DNA of 64,000 nt, taken from contig QMRV01000007.1 of NCBI GenBank assembly GCA_003649445.1, positions 1-64,000 of the forward strand, in the 5' to 3' direction. Source of the stretch: Thermoprotei archaeon (GTDB lineage Archaea; Thermoproteota; Thermoprotei; Thermofilales; B15-G2). The notes below the pieces were generated by a model that worked only from the letters and a program-made list of their open reading frames with translations, had not been told where the DNA came from and did no database searches. Shown in pieces: positions 44,077-53,387 of this stretch. Numbering within the stretch: the stretch's first letter is position 1; each line of letters starts with the position of its first letter. A program made the position numbers and the translations under genes.

Positions 44077-44494
44077 CACTTTTTACAAAGTCCCTTATCT
44101 CTTTTAGCAAACTAGGGTTCCTTTTAATATACTCAAATAATTTTTCCAATCTTTTTAAGGTTCCATCACTAATAGAATGCTCTATACTACATGCATCTTT
44201 CTCAGCCAGATCAGAAGGAACTCCCAGCACCTCACTAAGAAAATCTCTCAAAAGAACATGCCTTCTGTAGACTTTCTTAGCTATCTCTCTTCCCTCATCT
44301 GTTAACGTTATCGGTTCTCTTTTCTCGTACTTCACTAAGCCCTTTCTCGATAATTTTTCCAAAAACTCGACTACTGTCGGCGCTTTAACGTTAAGTATTT
44401 TAGCTAAATCTTTTACTCTAGCAACATTTTTCTCCATTAACAGTATATAGATTGCTTCTAAGTACTCTTCTTCACGTTTATTGACCATTCGCAT
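44066..44494 (-). CDS. DtxR/MntR-family metal-dependent repressor
   Basis: A 142-residue protein. The opening NKREEEYLEAIYILLMEK, the helix-turn-helix ARVKDLAKILNVKAPTVVEF and the wing KYEKREPITLTDEGR are typical of DtxR. The dimer and metal region has RRHVLLRDFLSEVLGV, AEKDACSIEHSI, with Cys, Glu and His residues at the expected metal positions. There is no SH3 domain, as in MntR-like members. It is convergent with feoB and likely binds the palindrome at 41923. ATG 44494 or 44488 could start the protein. Confidence 0.9.
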   Translation of the reverse strand: MRMVNKREEEYLEAIYILLMEKNVARVKDLAKILNVKAPTVVEFLEKLSRKGLVKYEKREPITLTDEGREIAKKVYRRHVLLRDFLSEVLGVPSDLAEKDACSIEHSISDGTLKRLEKLFEYIKRNPSLLKEIRDFVKSVKA

Positions 44495-44579
44495 ACCCCA
44501 ATACTTAGCAGATATTACAGCTATCTATTCATATTTTTAAGGAATAATTAGTTATATTTTACTTAGAAAACTTATACTG

Positions 44580-46415
44580 GTGGCTATGAATATAGTTCTT
44601 TCAGGTAAAAGAGAAATCTGTGGCAATATACTTTCTGCTGTTCTCGGAGAAAATGGAGTAAAAAGACTTTACTTCGGAGAATATTTTCGAGGAGAACCTT
44701 TTGCCGAAATTGAAGCAGTAAAAGAACCTTCGGTTTTAGTAGAAACATGGGATTTGAGCGGCATTGAGAGAATACTTGAAGTTAACGGCGTTTTTCTGCG
44801 AGAATTTATGAGCATATATAAAGATACAGTAGTGTATTTAATTGAATCTCCTGAAGAAAACTACTTGTGCTTAAAAGGTCGTATTATTCCGCACTACTGG
44901 TCTCCAAGAGATAATATTGATGAAATAGCCCGTGAAGGACGGTTTAGAGGAGAGGTCGTCGATAATAGTACTTTTTTAGTTTTCTACGAGAATAGATTCT
45001 TTGCTGTAAAATGTAATCAAAGCATCAATATCGATGTAAAGGAGAGTGAAGTAGAGTTTAGTGCCGAAAACATGTCTAAAGACTTTGTTTTAGTCGCCTC
45101 AGGAGGAGTTTCAAAAGAGGCTGTTTTAAGAGAAGTCTCCAGTGCCGTAAAAAATCCCTTAAAAATAGCTGGTCTTAGAGCTGAGTGGCTTAAATCGCTC
45201 TTATCTAAAATTCCTTCGCTTCAGACTAAGCGAAAAGACTTTATTGACTTATGGAAGTACTGCTGGTACGTTATACTAACTAATAGAAGTGTTGTTGAAA
45301 ATCACCCTATTTTAGTTAAGCCGTTTAATATGCCGACTAAATATGTTTTTAGGCATCAATGGCTATGGGACTCTGCTTTCCACGCTATAGTTCTCTCACT
45401 ATATGACGTGAATTTAGCTAAAGAAGAATTGTATAACTTGTTTCATGCTCAGAAACCGGATGGAAGAATTCCTCATGAAATATTCCTGTCTAAAACTATT
45501 TGTAGAAGACTCTGGCGTGTAGACGACTATTGTCCATGGACTACTCAGCCACCAGTAATTGCTGTGGCTGTTAAACGTATACTCGATAAAGAATTCGATA
45601 GAGGCTTCGCTAAACTAGCCTACGAAAAGCTAGTAAAATACGATGAATGGTTCTCATTGGAAAGAGACGTCGACAGAGATAATCTCGCATCATATATTGA
45701 CTACCTCGAATCTGGCTGGGACAATAGCGTCCGATGGGATGACCCTATAGCAAGACTTCGTGAACAACCGGACTACTATCATAGACTTTATCCACAAGCA
45801 CGCATGGCTCCTGTTGAAGCAGTAGACCTTAACTGCTTACTCTACGTTCAGAGGAAGACTATAAGCGAGCTTGCTGAAGCTCTAGGAGACTATGAGACTT
45901 CAGAAAAATACTATGCTCTCGTCGAAGAAACTAGGAAGAAAATACTACAGTACATGTGGGACGAGGAAACAGACTTCTTCTATGATGTCTATGAAGATAC
46001 TCATGAAAAAATAATGGTTAAAACTCCAGCAGCCTTCCTGACTATGTTCGCTAAAATAGCTACCCGAGAACAAGCCGAGAAACTAGTAGAACACTTATTC
46101 GATCCAAAGGAGTTTTGGACAACTTTCCCGCTACCTACTGTCAGCGCAGATAACCCGAAGTATGATCCAAGAGGCTACTGGAGAGGAAGATCTTGGATAA
46201 ACATGGTTTGGTTTACTTACTGGGGGCTAGTAAACTACGGTTACTTAAATGAGGCTAGGAAATTGGCTTTAAAAGTGATAGAACTTATGGCTAGAGGACC
46301 TACGTGCAGCGAGAACTACGATAGCTCTACAGGTGAACCTGTAGGCGCAGAAGACTTTGGATGGTCGACACTAATTTTAGATATAATGAGAGATCTAGAA
46401 AAAGAACAGCTTTAA
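44580..46415 (+). CDS. GH63-like glycosidase (mannosylglycerate hydrolase/alpha-glucosidase type)
   Basis: A 611-residue protein. The barrel has FRHQWLWDSAFHAIVLS, HAQKPDGRIPHEIF, YLESGWDNSVRWDDP with the presumed general acid Asp, DLNCLLYVQRKT, YWRGRSWINMVWF and SENYDSSTGEP with the presumed base Glu. These match GH63 and the related mannosylglycerate/glucosylglycerate hydrolases. The N-terminal 190 residues are a less typical beta domain. There is no signal peptide. If it acts on mannosylglycerate it would recycle a thermophile compatible solute; an alpha-glucosidase role is equally possible. GTG 44580 or ATG 44586 is the start. Confidence 0.82.
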   Translation: MAMNIVLSGKREICGNILSAVLGENGVKRLYFGEYFRGEPFAEIEAVKEPSVLVETWDLSGIERILEVNGVFLREFMSIYKDTVVYLIESPEENYLCLKGRIIPHYWSPRDNIDEIAREGRFRGEVVDNSTFLVFYENRFFAVKCNQSINIDVKESEVEFSAENMSKDFVLVASGGVSKEAVLREVSSAVKNPLKIAGLRAEWLKSLLSKIPSLQTKRKDFIDLWKYCWYVILTNRSVVENHPILVKPFNMPTKYVFRHQWLWDSAFHAIVLSLYDVNLAKEELYNLFHAQKPDGRIPHEIFLSKTICRRLWRVDDYCPWTTQPPVIAVAVKRILDKEFDRGFAKLAYEKLVKYDEWFSLERDVDRDNLASYIDYLESGWDNSVRWDDPIARLREQPDYYHRLYPQARMAPVEAVDLNCLLYVQRKTISELAEALGDYETSEKYYALVEETRKKILQYMWDEETDFFYDVYEDTHEKIMVKTPAAFLTMFAKIATREQAEKLVEHLFDPKEFWTTFPLPTVSADNPKYDPRGYWRGRSWINMVWFTYWGLVNYGYLNEARKLALKVIELMARGPTCSENYDSSTGEPVGAEDFGWSTLILDIMRDLEKEQL

Positions 46416-46502
46416 GTTAAATTTAATTGAAATTAATGTTTTTATGATTAATACATTATTTAACGAGAAAAATATTAGTTTTGATAGATAAAAATAACGT
46501 AT

Positions 46503-47513
46503 CTACTCCTTTACTGTAACTAATACTGGTTTGCTCATTTTATCTACTCCAGGCTCTAGTCTACCGTTATCGTTGACATCAAGCCACGCTACTGCCACGT
46601 ATTCTCCGGGAGTAATTTCCTTAAAAACAAAAACACTATTTGAGGTATTTTCAGCAACGGCTAGTGGTGTAGCTAAACATAGTCTGTGAGGCTTAAAGAA
46701 ATCTTTTGTATAGTACAAGTGAGCTCTGAGAACTTCTCCATCATTTAGCTTTCCTTTAAGTTTCACTTTCAACAAAATACTATGATTTTCATAAGTGACT
46801 TCACTTACATCTATTTCCTCTACGTCTCTTCCTTTAAGCTCCTTAGGGACGCACACTTCTACTCTAGATACTTTTCCCGCAGACACTTGAATGGGTACAC
46901 CCCACGTAAGTAGCAGAGGCCTCTTTTCACCTGGCACTTCTCTGTCTACGTAGAGGTAAACTATTCCAGGAGCTATTTTATCGAAAAAGAACTTTCCCTT
47001 GCTATCAACTCTTATTCTTCTACCATACATAGGTGCTGAAGGTGGATCACCATAGGCGGGTGCACGATATTCTCGCAGCAGCCCAACATGTATTCCTTCT
47101 AAGTCCTCACAAAATACTCTTCCTTCAACAGCCCCCATGTCCTTCTCTGGATCTACGGGTTTAAGCAAGTTTTCTTTCTCGCCAAGAAGCTCTAAAATAG
47201 AGTTAATTAGAATTCTGCCCCGAGACGCCTCAAAGAAAGATCCTCTACCTTCATACGTTAGCTCCTCTAACGCCTCCGGCTCCGGCGTAAAATATCCAAG
47301 ATAATCGTTTGAAACAGTTACTAGTATAGGGTACTCATATTTACATCGCTTAACGAACTCTAAGCCAAGATCCGCTGTAACCTCGCATGGAACTATAGCA
47401 AAGCAAGCATCATTAATTATTAGCATCTGCAGTGGAGCCTCATAGTGTCCTCTCTTTAAATACGTCATGAACTGCTTCTTAACAGGCAGCACTACTTTAG
47501 CTCGCTTGAACAC
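46503..47513 (-). CDS. C-terminal half of a ceramidase-like protein, downstream of an in-frame TGA
   Basis: A 336-residue frame starting with GTG immediately after the TGA at 47516-47514, in the same frame as the upstream gene. MTYLKRGHYEAPLQMLIIND, FAIVPCEVTADLGLEFVKRC and SNDYLGYFTPEPEA match the second part of the neutral/alkaline ceramidase fold. There Glu in the P-x-E motif and Tyr in the N-x-Y motif complete the zinc site with two His from the first part. From about residue 130 two beta domains follow (one with EGRVFCEDLEGIHVGLLR, carbohydrate-regulatory type). On its own it would lack half the metal ligands. I infer that it was, or functionally is, one protein with 47514-48374. Confidence 0.75.
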   Translation of the reverse strand: MFKRAKVVLPVKKQFMTYLKRGHYEAPLQMLIINDACFAIVPCEVTADLGLEFVKRCKYEYPILVTVSNDYLGYFTPEPEALEELTYEGRGSFFEASRGRILINSILELLGEKENLLKPVDPEKDMGAVEGRVFCEDLEGIHVGLLREYRAPAYGDPPSAPMYGRRIRVDSKGKFFFDKIAPGIVYLYVDREVPGEKRPLLLTWGVPIQVSAGKVSRVEVCVPKELKGRDVEEIDVSEVTYENHSILLKVKLKGKLNDGEVLRAHLYYTKDFFKPHRLCLATPLAVAENTSNSVFVFKEITPGEYVAVAWLDVNDNGRLEPGVDKMSKPVLVTVKE

Positions 47514-48374
47514 TCAGTGAACTTTATCTGAAACCTCTGTTTTCTCAGCAAGCTCTACTATACCCTCTCCCAGAGTTCTAAACAGCATTGTAAGGCGCTC
47601 CTTTTTGCCTCCCCATATAGAGGAAATCTGCATATCGCCAGCAGCTCCCATTAAAAATACTGTCTCAACGTCTCTATACTCTACATCAGGGTAAAGGTCT
47701 ATTAGCTGCTTTACATTAATTTTAGCTTCGACATACTTCCTCACGTACTCAGGCCACTCTGGGCCGATTTTGCCTGGATGACTTCCGCCCCAAGCCGTAG
47801 TCAGCATTGTGGGATGAGAGGGAAAAACGAAGATTATTCCTCTAATAGCTCCCTTGAGATCACATATCTTAGTGACATATAGTGTAGTATCGACGTAGCC
47901 TCCTGGCTTTCTACGATTCTCATTAACCCATGACGGAAGCTTCTTTTTACCAAAACCTATTTTAGCATCAAACATATCGCTTAAAGCTTCTTTAACACAC
48001 TCTACAGCTCTTCTCTTAAGTAGATCTAGTATCTTCGGGTCGCGAGGACTGGGGTAAGAATGGTTGTGTATCGCTGAGACTATTATGTGCTCTACGCTTA
48101 CTCCAGTTTTCTCCGATACCGCTCTCTTAATAGCATCTGCTTCTTTTTTCCTAAAACCTATTACATCGAATACTAGCCACACTAGCTTAAAGTCTCCTAC
48201 TTCGAAGACTATACTCTTACAAAATATATTCCTGCTGTAGAAATCTAGTACAGGTACTTGCTTGCCATAGGGCAGTACTATGGGCCACGAAGGAGCAATG
48301 GATTTTGAAGCTAAGCCTACTCTAAGACTACCACTACTGCTCTCTTCACACACCCCCTCTAGCATTTTCGCCAA
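47514..48374 (-). CDS. N-terminal half of a neutral/alkaline ceramidase-like protein
   Basis: A 286-residue frame. RVGLASKSIAPSWPIVLPYG is the family opening (LRVGxA...ITP). IIVSAIHNHSYPSPRD holds the first metal His pair, and FPSHPTMLT the second His; MGAAGDMQ is also typical. It ends at TGA within the conserved domain, just before the part encoded by 46503-47513. The family includes ceramidases and uncharacterised glycosidase-neighbour proteins in archaea; the substrate here is unlikely to be a mammalian-type ceramide. There is no signal peptide. Confidence 0.75.
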   Translation of the reverse strand: MAKMLEGVCEESSSGSLRVGLASKSIAPSWPIVLPYGKQVPVLDFYSRNIFCKSIVFEVGDFKLVWLVFDVIGFRKKEADAIKRAVSEKTGVSVEHIIVSAIHNHSYPSPRDPKILDLLKRRAVECVKEALSDMFDAKIGFGKKKLPSWVNENRRKPGGYVDTTLYVTKICDLKGAIRGIIFVFPSHPTMLTTAWGGSHPGKIGPEWPEYVRKYVEAKINVKQLIDLYPDVEYRDVETVFLMGAAGDMQISSIWGGKKERLTMLFRTLGEGIVELAEKTEVSDKVH

Positions 48375-48497
48375 AATTGGCTCCTACACGCACATATAAA
48401 ACACTAACCTCATTACCTACACAAAACTATACATTAAGTTAACTTAATACCATAGTTTCTATAAATAAACTATAAGCTTAAAGAATATACGTTGACA

Positions 48498-50114
48498 CTA
48501 GCCAGCAGCCTTGACTTTAACTACCTGTATGTTATTTGCAGGCACTTTTACTTCGAAAACAGCTTCACCTTCAATTACTCTCACTTTTCTCTCAGCTACT
48601 AGAGCTAAGTGATATAGTTCTGGGCGCATTACGAGAGCACTACATTCACTTGCCTCTGTTCTCAGAGGAACAGTAACTTCGACTACTAAGTCTTCACTAC
48701 CTAAGTTGTCGAGAACAACTGTAGTAGAAGTTCCTTGAGTGCTCGCCGTGTAACATAAGTTGCTTGTATCTTGTTCTGAAAATACTCCACACCAGTATCT
48801 TTTTGCTCCGTGGAAAAGTTCGCTCCATGCACGCCAGCACTCGAAAGTCTCTCTATTCTTTATCCTACCGTCTGCGTGTACTAAGCCTATCTTGTCTTCA
48901 TGAACACCTTCAACTAGACACCAGTCTACCATGACAACATTAACTACACCATTGTGCATTAAGCGAGGCAGAGCTCCTCTAACAAAGCTATAGCCCAAAT
49001 CGTGTCTCCACTCATCTACAGCTACCCTAATATGCTGAAGACCCTTTCTATCAAGTAGCGTTCGCAGATGCTCTGCAGCTATCCACGGCGAATTAGGATT
49101 AGAGTTATTGTACTCATAGGGATGATATCCCAGAGCATCTACCCACTTGAAAACTTCTTTGTTGTCAGTCAGCTTCTCGTAATAGAACCAAGCTTCCTTA
49201 GGAAGCCCGTGGAGCTCAGCGTGCCATCTAACGTAGTTCCACGTGTGGTTCCCACTGAGTATTACAAATGAATCAGGGTCATTTTGTTTAATTGCTCTCC
49301 CGTATCTGAGGCTATATTCAAAGAAGCCTTCCCAGCTGCCGCCGTTCCCGAACCAGTGTACATCCCATTCTCCTAGTCCTCTATAGAGTTTAACCCAGTC
49401 TTTAGTCCGCCTGACATGCCACGCTACGAAATCTTCCCATGCATCATAGTCTACTAGGTCTCCTCCAACCCAGTAATCATGATAATGTATTACTTTGCCG
49501 CAGCCAGGCTTCCAGTCAGGATTGCTGGCTCTACCTGTTTTAATGTACTTTGAGTTCCACTTAGGCACACCCCATATGTTGGACATGGGCTTCAGCCGAA
49601 TACCTATATAGAGTTCTTCTAGTCTAGCCCAGCGCTCAGGCAGTATTCTCTTCCCCTTCTCCAGCTCCATTTCGTGGTGTCCTACGCTACAGCAGTCGAA
49701 GTCAATCCAGTCGAGCGGGTAGACTCCTATTTTTACTCCAATAACGTTTCTCGCGGAGCGGAGGTTTCCGAAAAGCCACATTTCGTCTCCAGGCAAGGCT
49801 TCCTTAAGTTCCATGAAATCTATTTTAGCGCTATTCTCCTTCAAGAGAATAGTTAAAGAGTTCTCTCCTATCTTCTGAAGATGTTTAGGCAGGTAGCAGT
49901 TAATGGTTACATCAAAGTGTTTATGTAGCCATACTACAGCGGGCTTGTATTTATGTAAGTATACTCTCCTGCCGTTAAAAAGCAGCTCTACTGTTACTGG
50001 AGAACTGTATGAAATTTTCAAAAAACGGGCATGAAAAAGTAATGGCTTCTTCTCGCTTTGCTCCCATAAAATAATAAGTGGAGTATCTGCAAGAATTTTA
50101 GGAAGAAAATTCAC
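48498..50114 (-). CDS. Clan GH-A glycosidase (GH39/GH51-like)
   Basis: A 538-residue protein. A beta domain at about 1-130 (VTVELLFNGRRVYLHKYKP) precedes a barrel with GEWDVHWFGNGGSWEGFFEY, where the acid/base Glu is expected near NGGSWEG, LSGNHTWNYVRWHAELHG, WVDALGYHPYEYNNSNP, and VAVDEWRHDLGYSF, a good nucleophile Glu (DEW). A C-terminal sandwich with LRTEASECSALVM, then EGEAVFEVKVPANNIQVVKVK, follows as in GH51. The family cannot be fixed. GTG 50114 is the first start, but the frame is open 13 codons further upstream and another frame holds KRKVEVVV, so a frameshift near 50148 may have cut the true N-terminus. Confidence 0.75.
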   Translation of the reverse strand: MNFLPKILADTPLIILWEQSEKKPLLFHARFLKISYSSPVTVELLFNGRRVYLHKYKPAVVWLHKHFDVTINCYLPKHLQKIGENSLTILLKENSAKIDFMELKEALPGDEMWLFGNLRSARNVIGVKIGVYPLDWIDFDCCSVGHHEMELEKGKRILPERWARLEELYIGIRLKPMSNIWGVPKWNSKYIKTGRASNPDWKPGCGKVIHYHDYWVGGDLVDYDAWEDFVAWHVRRTKDWVKLYRGLGEWDVHWFGNGGSWEGFFEYSLRYGRAIKQNDPDSFVILSGNHTWNYVRWHAELHGLPKEAWFYYEKLTDNKEVFKWVDALGYHPYEYNNSNPNSPWIAAEHLRTLLDRKGLQHIRVAVDEWRHDLGYSFVRGALPRLMHNGVVNVVMVDWCLVEGVHEDKIGLVHADGRIKNRETFECWRAWSELFHGAKRYWCGVFSEQDTSNLCYTASTQGTSTTVVLDNLGSEDLVVEVTVPLRTEASECSALVMRPELYHLALVAERKVRVIEGEAVFEVKVPANNIQVVKVKAAG

Positions 50115-50334
50115 TTCAATTTTTCTTACTAAGCCAGTCTCGTGGAGCCACTACCACCTCTACTTTCCGCTTACCAAACTCACACTAGTCACCATTTTTA
50201 AAACCTATACGCCATAAGATATTGCTCACTTCTACTACATTTATTTTTCAGAATATATAAGTAAGTACTTAATGTCATTAGTTCTGTGAGTAAAAATTTA
50301 ATTGACTTATTACTTACATCTCTTAGGTGTTCGC

Positions 50335-50559
50335 TTGAGAGTAATCCAGGTGAAGGTTCCCGAGGGATTAAAAGAAAAAGATATTAAATTGGTAGTGGCT
50401 ATCGAGGCTTTTAGACGAGGATTAGTCAGTATAGGGAAAGCTGCCGAACTAGCAGAATTACCCTTACAGATTTTCATAGAGGAACTTAAGAAAAGAGGAA
50501 TACCTGCCTATCGTTACGATGAAAAAGAAGCTTTAAGGGAACTGGGTCTTGAAACATAA
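50335..50559 (+). CDS. UPF0175 family antitoxin
   Basis: About 74 residues. AIEAFRRGLVSIGKAAELAE, then LPLQIFIEELKKRGIPAYRY, is the UPF0175 core. TTG 50335 is chosen because GGTG lies five bases upstream and it gives the family N-terminus (LRVIQVKVPEGL); an upstream TTG at 50302 is also in frame. The toxin gene overlaps by 11 bases. Confidence 0.8.
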   Translation: MRVIQVKVPEGLKEKDIKLVVAIEAFRRGLVSIGKAAELAELPLQIFIEELKKRGIPAYRYDEKEALRELGLET

Positions 50560-51049
50560 TAAGGTAGTATTAAACTCGTCGGTAATAATAGCTTTAAGTA
50601 AACTTAAAATCTTAACAAAAATAGCAAATATTTTCGAAAAAGTCATGGTTCCCGCTGCTGTATACCAAGAAGTCTGTATTAAAGGACAAGGCCTACCCGG
50701 TGATAAAGATTTGAGAAAAGCAGTAAAAGAAGGCTTAATATTAGTAAAGAAAGTCAGAAACGTGGTAATGGTTAAAGAACTCTGCTCTAAGCTTTCAGCT
50801 GGAGAAGCAGAGGCAATCGTCTTAGCACTAGAGGAGAACGCTGACTTCATAGTTCTTGACGATAAACTAGCACGAAAAAAGGCCCGTGAACTAGGCCTCA
50901 ATGTTATTGGAACTCTACGTATTCTTAAAATACTCTACAATAAACATTTAATTGATAAACAAACTCTAATATCAAGTATTAGAGAACTCAAAAGACATGG
51001 TTTCTGGATAAGCAATAACATTATTTCAAAAATTTTAAAAGAACTTTAA
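50549..51049 (+). CDS. DUF3368-type PIN-domain toxin
   Basis: A 166-residue protein with the full PIN set of this group: VVLNSSVIIALSKLKIL, MVPAAVYQEVCIKG, LSAGEAEAIVLALEENADFI and VLDDKLARKKARELGLNVIG. It ends in the family helices (GFWISNNIISKILKEL). Compared with the paralogue at 31766-32344 it keeps the Glu in GEAEA and the C-terminal part. It is coupled to the UPF0175 gene, and the pair is expected to be a functional toxin-antitoxin system. Confidence 0.85.
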   Translation: MKHNKVVLNSSVIIALSKLKILTKIANIFEKVMVPAAVYQEVCIKGQGLPGDKDLRKAVKEGLILVKKVRNVVMVKELCSKLSAGEAEAIVLALEENADFIVLDDKLARKKARELGLNVIGTLRILKILYNKHLIDKQTLISSIRELKRHGFWISNNIISKILKEL

Positions 51050-51227
51050 CGTACATCTTAATTTAACTCTATTTTAAGTTGAAAAGATTTTGCCTAAAGA
51101 CAATTTAAGGTAAAGATTTTAAAAACAAGGCTAGATTGATAGCTGATAGTAAAACCTTTAGTCGCTTAACATAGCTTTCTTTTCAAACAAACTTAGGGAC
51201 TATGAACTACTTTAGCACAAAATCGAA

Positions 51228-52106
51228 TTATCTTCTTAAACTAGCGAATCCATACTTCTTTGCTATACGCTCTGCCTTAAAGTACATTTTAAGCGAAGGA
51301 GGAATAGTGACAACTGTGAAAATAACGAGATACAGCATACTGAAGAGAGGATCAGTTAAAACGACTTTATGTGCTGTAAGAGAATACAGTATTAGAGACG
51401 TTGAATGTGCCTGAGGAAGCACTAAAACTATTCTTCTCCAAGGATCATTTTTCAGGCAATAAGGAATACCGTAGGCGAAAAGAAAATACAGTATAAGCCC
51501 AATTATTCCTCTAAATCCACGTATAGGCTTATAAGCTATGTGAATTCCCGCAATAACTATTGAAATACTAGCATTAGATAAAAACGTTAAAATAAATGCT
51601 ACTATAAACACCGGTAAATCGATTGCCAACGACCCCTCTAGCGCTGCTGGAATAAACCCTATAACGAATGCTACAAGAAGCATCCATGAAGTATAGAGGT
51701 TAGCAAGATACAGCGATAACATAGACTTTAAAGCCAGCCTAAATGCCTCATATACACCTGACCTAATTCTCCCGAGAATAGCGTCAGCAAACTGAAAAAT
51801 AGCAGAAGTATTAAGCATAGCCGCGAAGAAAAGTGCGCCAATTTCGCTCAACGGCTTAGCGCCAACTAGTTTCAGCGGAAGCATTACTGTAAAATACATG
51901 ATCAAAAACTGCACAAAAAACATTAAGGCGTCGCCTACTCTCGAAAAAAGCTCCTCCATTTCAATTTTAAAAATAACCCAGGAGTCTTCAAGCACTTTAA
52001 ACCAGTAGTCAGTAACCTTACTCAATCCAGAAGCTCTCTTCAAAGACCCTACACCTAAGACACTATCTGCCAAGTTCTTCTCCCCCATGCCCGCCACCTC
52101 TCCCAT
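51228..52106 (-). CDS. ABC-2 type transporter permease
   Basis: A 292-residue membrane protein with about six helices. After a long cytoplasmic N-terminus come MFFVQFLIMYFTVMLPL, AAMLNTSAIFQFADAILG, a central YLANLYTSWMLLVAFVIGF, ASISIVIAGIHIAYKPIRG and the last pair. The layout matches ABC-2 exporters. It overlaps the ATPase gene by 44 bases, so ATG 52082 (MGEKNLADS) may be the real start. The substrate is unknown. Confidence 0.8.
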   Translation of the reverse strand: MGEVAGMGEKNLADSVLGVGSLKRASGLSKVTDYWFKVLEDSWVIFKIEMEELFSRVGDALMFFVQFLIMYFTVMLPLKLVGAKPLSEIGALFFAAMLNTSAIFQFADAILGRIRSGVYEAFRLALKSMLSLYLANLYTSWMLLVAFVIGFIPAALEGSLAIDLPVFIVAFILTFLSNASISIVIAGIHIAYKPIRGFRGIIGLILYFLFAYGIPYCLKNDPWRRIVLVLPQAHSTSLILYSLTAHKVVLTDPLFSMLYLVIFTVVTIPPSLKMYFKAERIAKKYGFASLRR

Positions 52107-53025
52107 AAAGATGCTTAAATACTTCTTCGAGCGAAGGCTCTACAACAGAAATAAAGTCTATTCTCGCAGTAGAAGCAATTTCAACTAAAAGAGGATTTAA
52201 CTCCTGGCCCCGCCTAAGCCTTACACGCACTTCACCGCCCTTTTCTTCAACTTCATAGCCTTCACTCAAAAGATGTTTAGCGAGCTCTCTAGGCTTATCG
52301 CACTTAATTCTAACTACTTTTTCTAAAGGCGAAAACTTTTCTAAAATTTCTTCTGTTCTACCATAAGCTATTATCCTCCCCCTATCTAAGAAAGCCAAGT
52401 AGTCTGAAAGCCTCTGAGCCTCATACATATTATGAGTAGCTAGAAAAATAGTAGTCCCCTCCCTACTAATCTTCCTAATATAGCTTCTTATCTGCTCCGC
52501 GCATATTACATCGATACCTGAAGTAGGCTCATCTAGAAACAAGACCTCGGGATAATTTATCAGCGCCCTACATAGACTACTACGAACCCTTAAGCCTCTA
52601 CTCAACTCATAAATTCTCTTATCTTTATGCTCTTTTAAGTCAAAAAACTCAAGAAGCTCATTTATTCTTCTTTTAAGTTCAAGCCCCCTAAAACCATAGA
52701 GACGCCCAAATAACCTGAGATTTCTTTCAATAGTCATATTTTCTATTAAGTATGTCCTCTCAGTACTCATGATATTAATTATGTGCTTAACACGCTCAAA
52801 CTCTCTACTAATATCGTATCCAAGTAATTCAGCATAACCGTCATCAGGTTCAAGAAAACCAGTAAGTATCCTAATAGTAGTAGTTTTCCCCGCACCATTA
52901 GGACCTAAGTACCCTAAAATATGTCCTTTGGGTAGAGAAAACGTTATTCCTCTTAGTGCAACTATTTTCTTATTTCTTTTAATTTTAAAAACTTTAACAA
53001 GATTAGACACTTTTATTGCTAACAT
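52063..53025 (-). CDS. ABC transporter ATP-binding protein
   Basis: A protein of about 320 residues. Walker [13 protein letters not shown], signature LSRGLRVRSSLCRAL (degenerate, LSRGL for LSGGQ), Walker B VLFLDEPTSGID and the H-loop His in LATHNMYEAQ are seen. A domain of about 90 residues follows (VRIKCDKPRELAKHLLSEGY), as in exporter ATPases. ATG 53025 is preferred because GAGGTGAT lies seven bases before it; a GTG at 53037 is within that site. It forms a transcription unit with the permease gene downstream. No regulator gene is adjacent, unlike the exporter at 1-5.4 kb. Confidence 0.88.
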   Translation of the reverse strand: MLAIKVSNLVKVFKIKRNKKIVALRGITFSLPKGHILGYLGPNGAGKTTTIRILTGFLEPDDGYAELLGYDISREFERVKHIINIMSTERTYLIENMTIERNLRLFGRLYGFRGLELKRRINELLEFFDLKEHKDKRIYELSRGLRVRSSLCRALINYPEVLFLDEPTSGIDVICAEQIRSYIRKISREGTTIFLATHNMYEAQRLSDYLAFLDRGRIIAYGRTEEILEKFSPLEKVVRIKCDKPRELAKHLLSEGYEVEEKGGEVRVRLRRGQELNPLLVEIASTARIDFISVVEPSLEEVFKHLYGRGGGHGGEELGR

Positions 53026-53387
53026 TATGTTAATCACCTCAAGTTAATAGAATATTTTATTTTCAGCTTTATTCTTCGCAAAATATAATATTTTTTAGTA
53101 AGGTACTGTATATTAGGAATACTGTTGTTTATTATTGCTTTTTTCATAATCTTCACGACCTTCCCCCGCACATCCCTTTATACTTGCTACATGTCCATTA
53201 TTTGAGATGGAGTTACTGGTAATAATTTTCTATTTCGTGAATCCTATCATATCTTAACAAACAATACTTATTAACTTTTGGTTAATATAACTTACTTCCT
53301 TTATCCCCACTTTAAAAATCTTTCTAATTAATTAAGTAGCATTTACGATATATTCGCAAAGTAATAGTTCTTTTAGTTTAATTTACT
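53026..53387. other. AT-rich intergenic stretch
   Basis: I see no gene. The minus strand holds a start-less frame of about 30 codons near 53130-53210 (GHVASIKGCAGEGREDYEKS). The first 60 bases upstream of the ABC ATPase gene contain AATATTTTAT-type TATA candidates. Nothing else is recognised. Confidence 0.4.
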
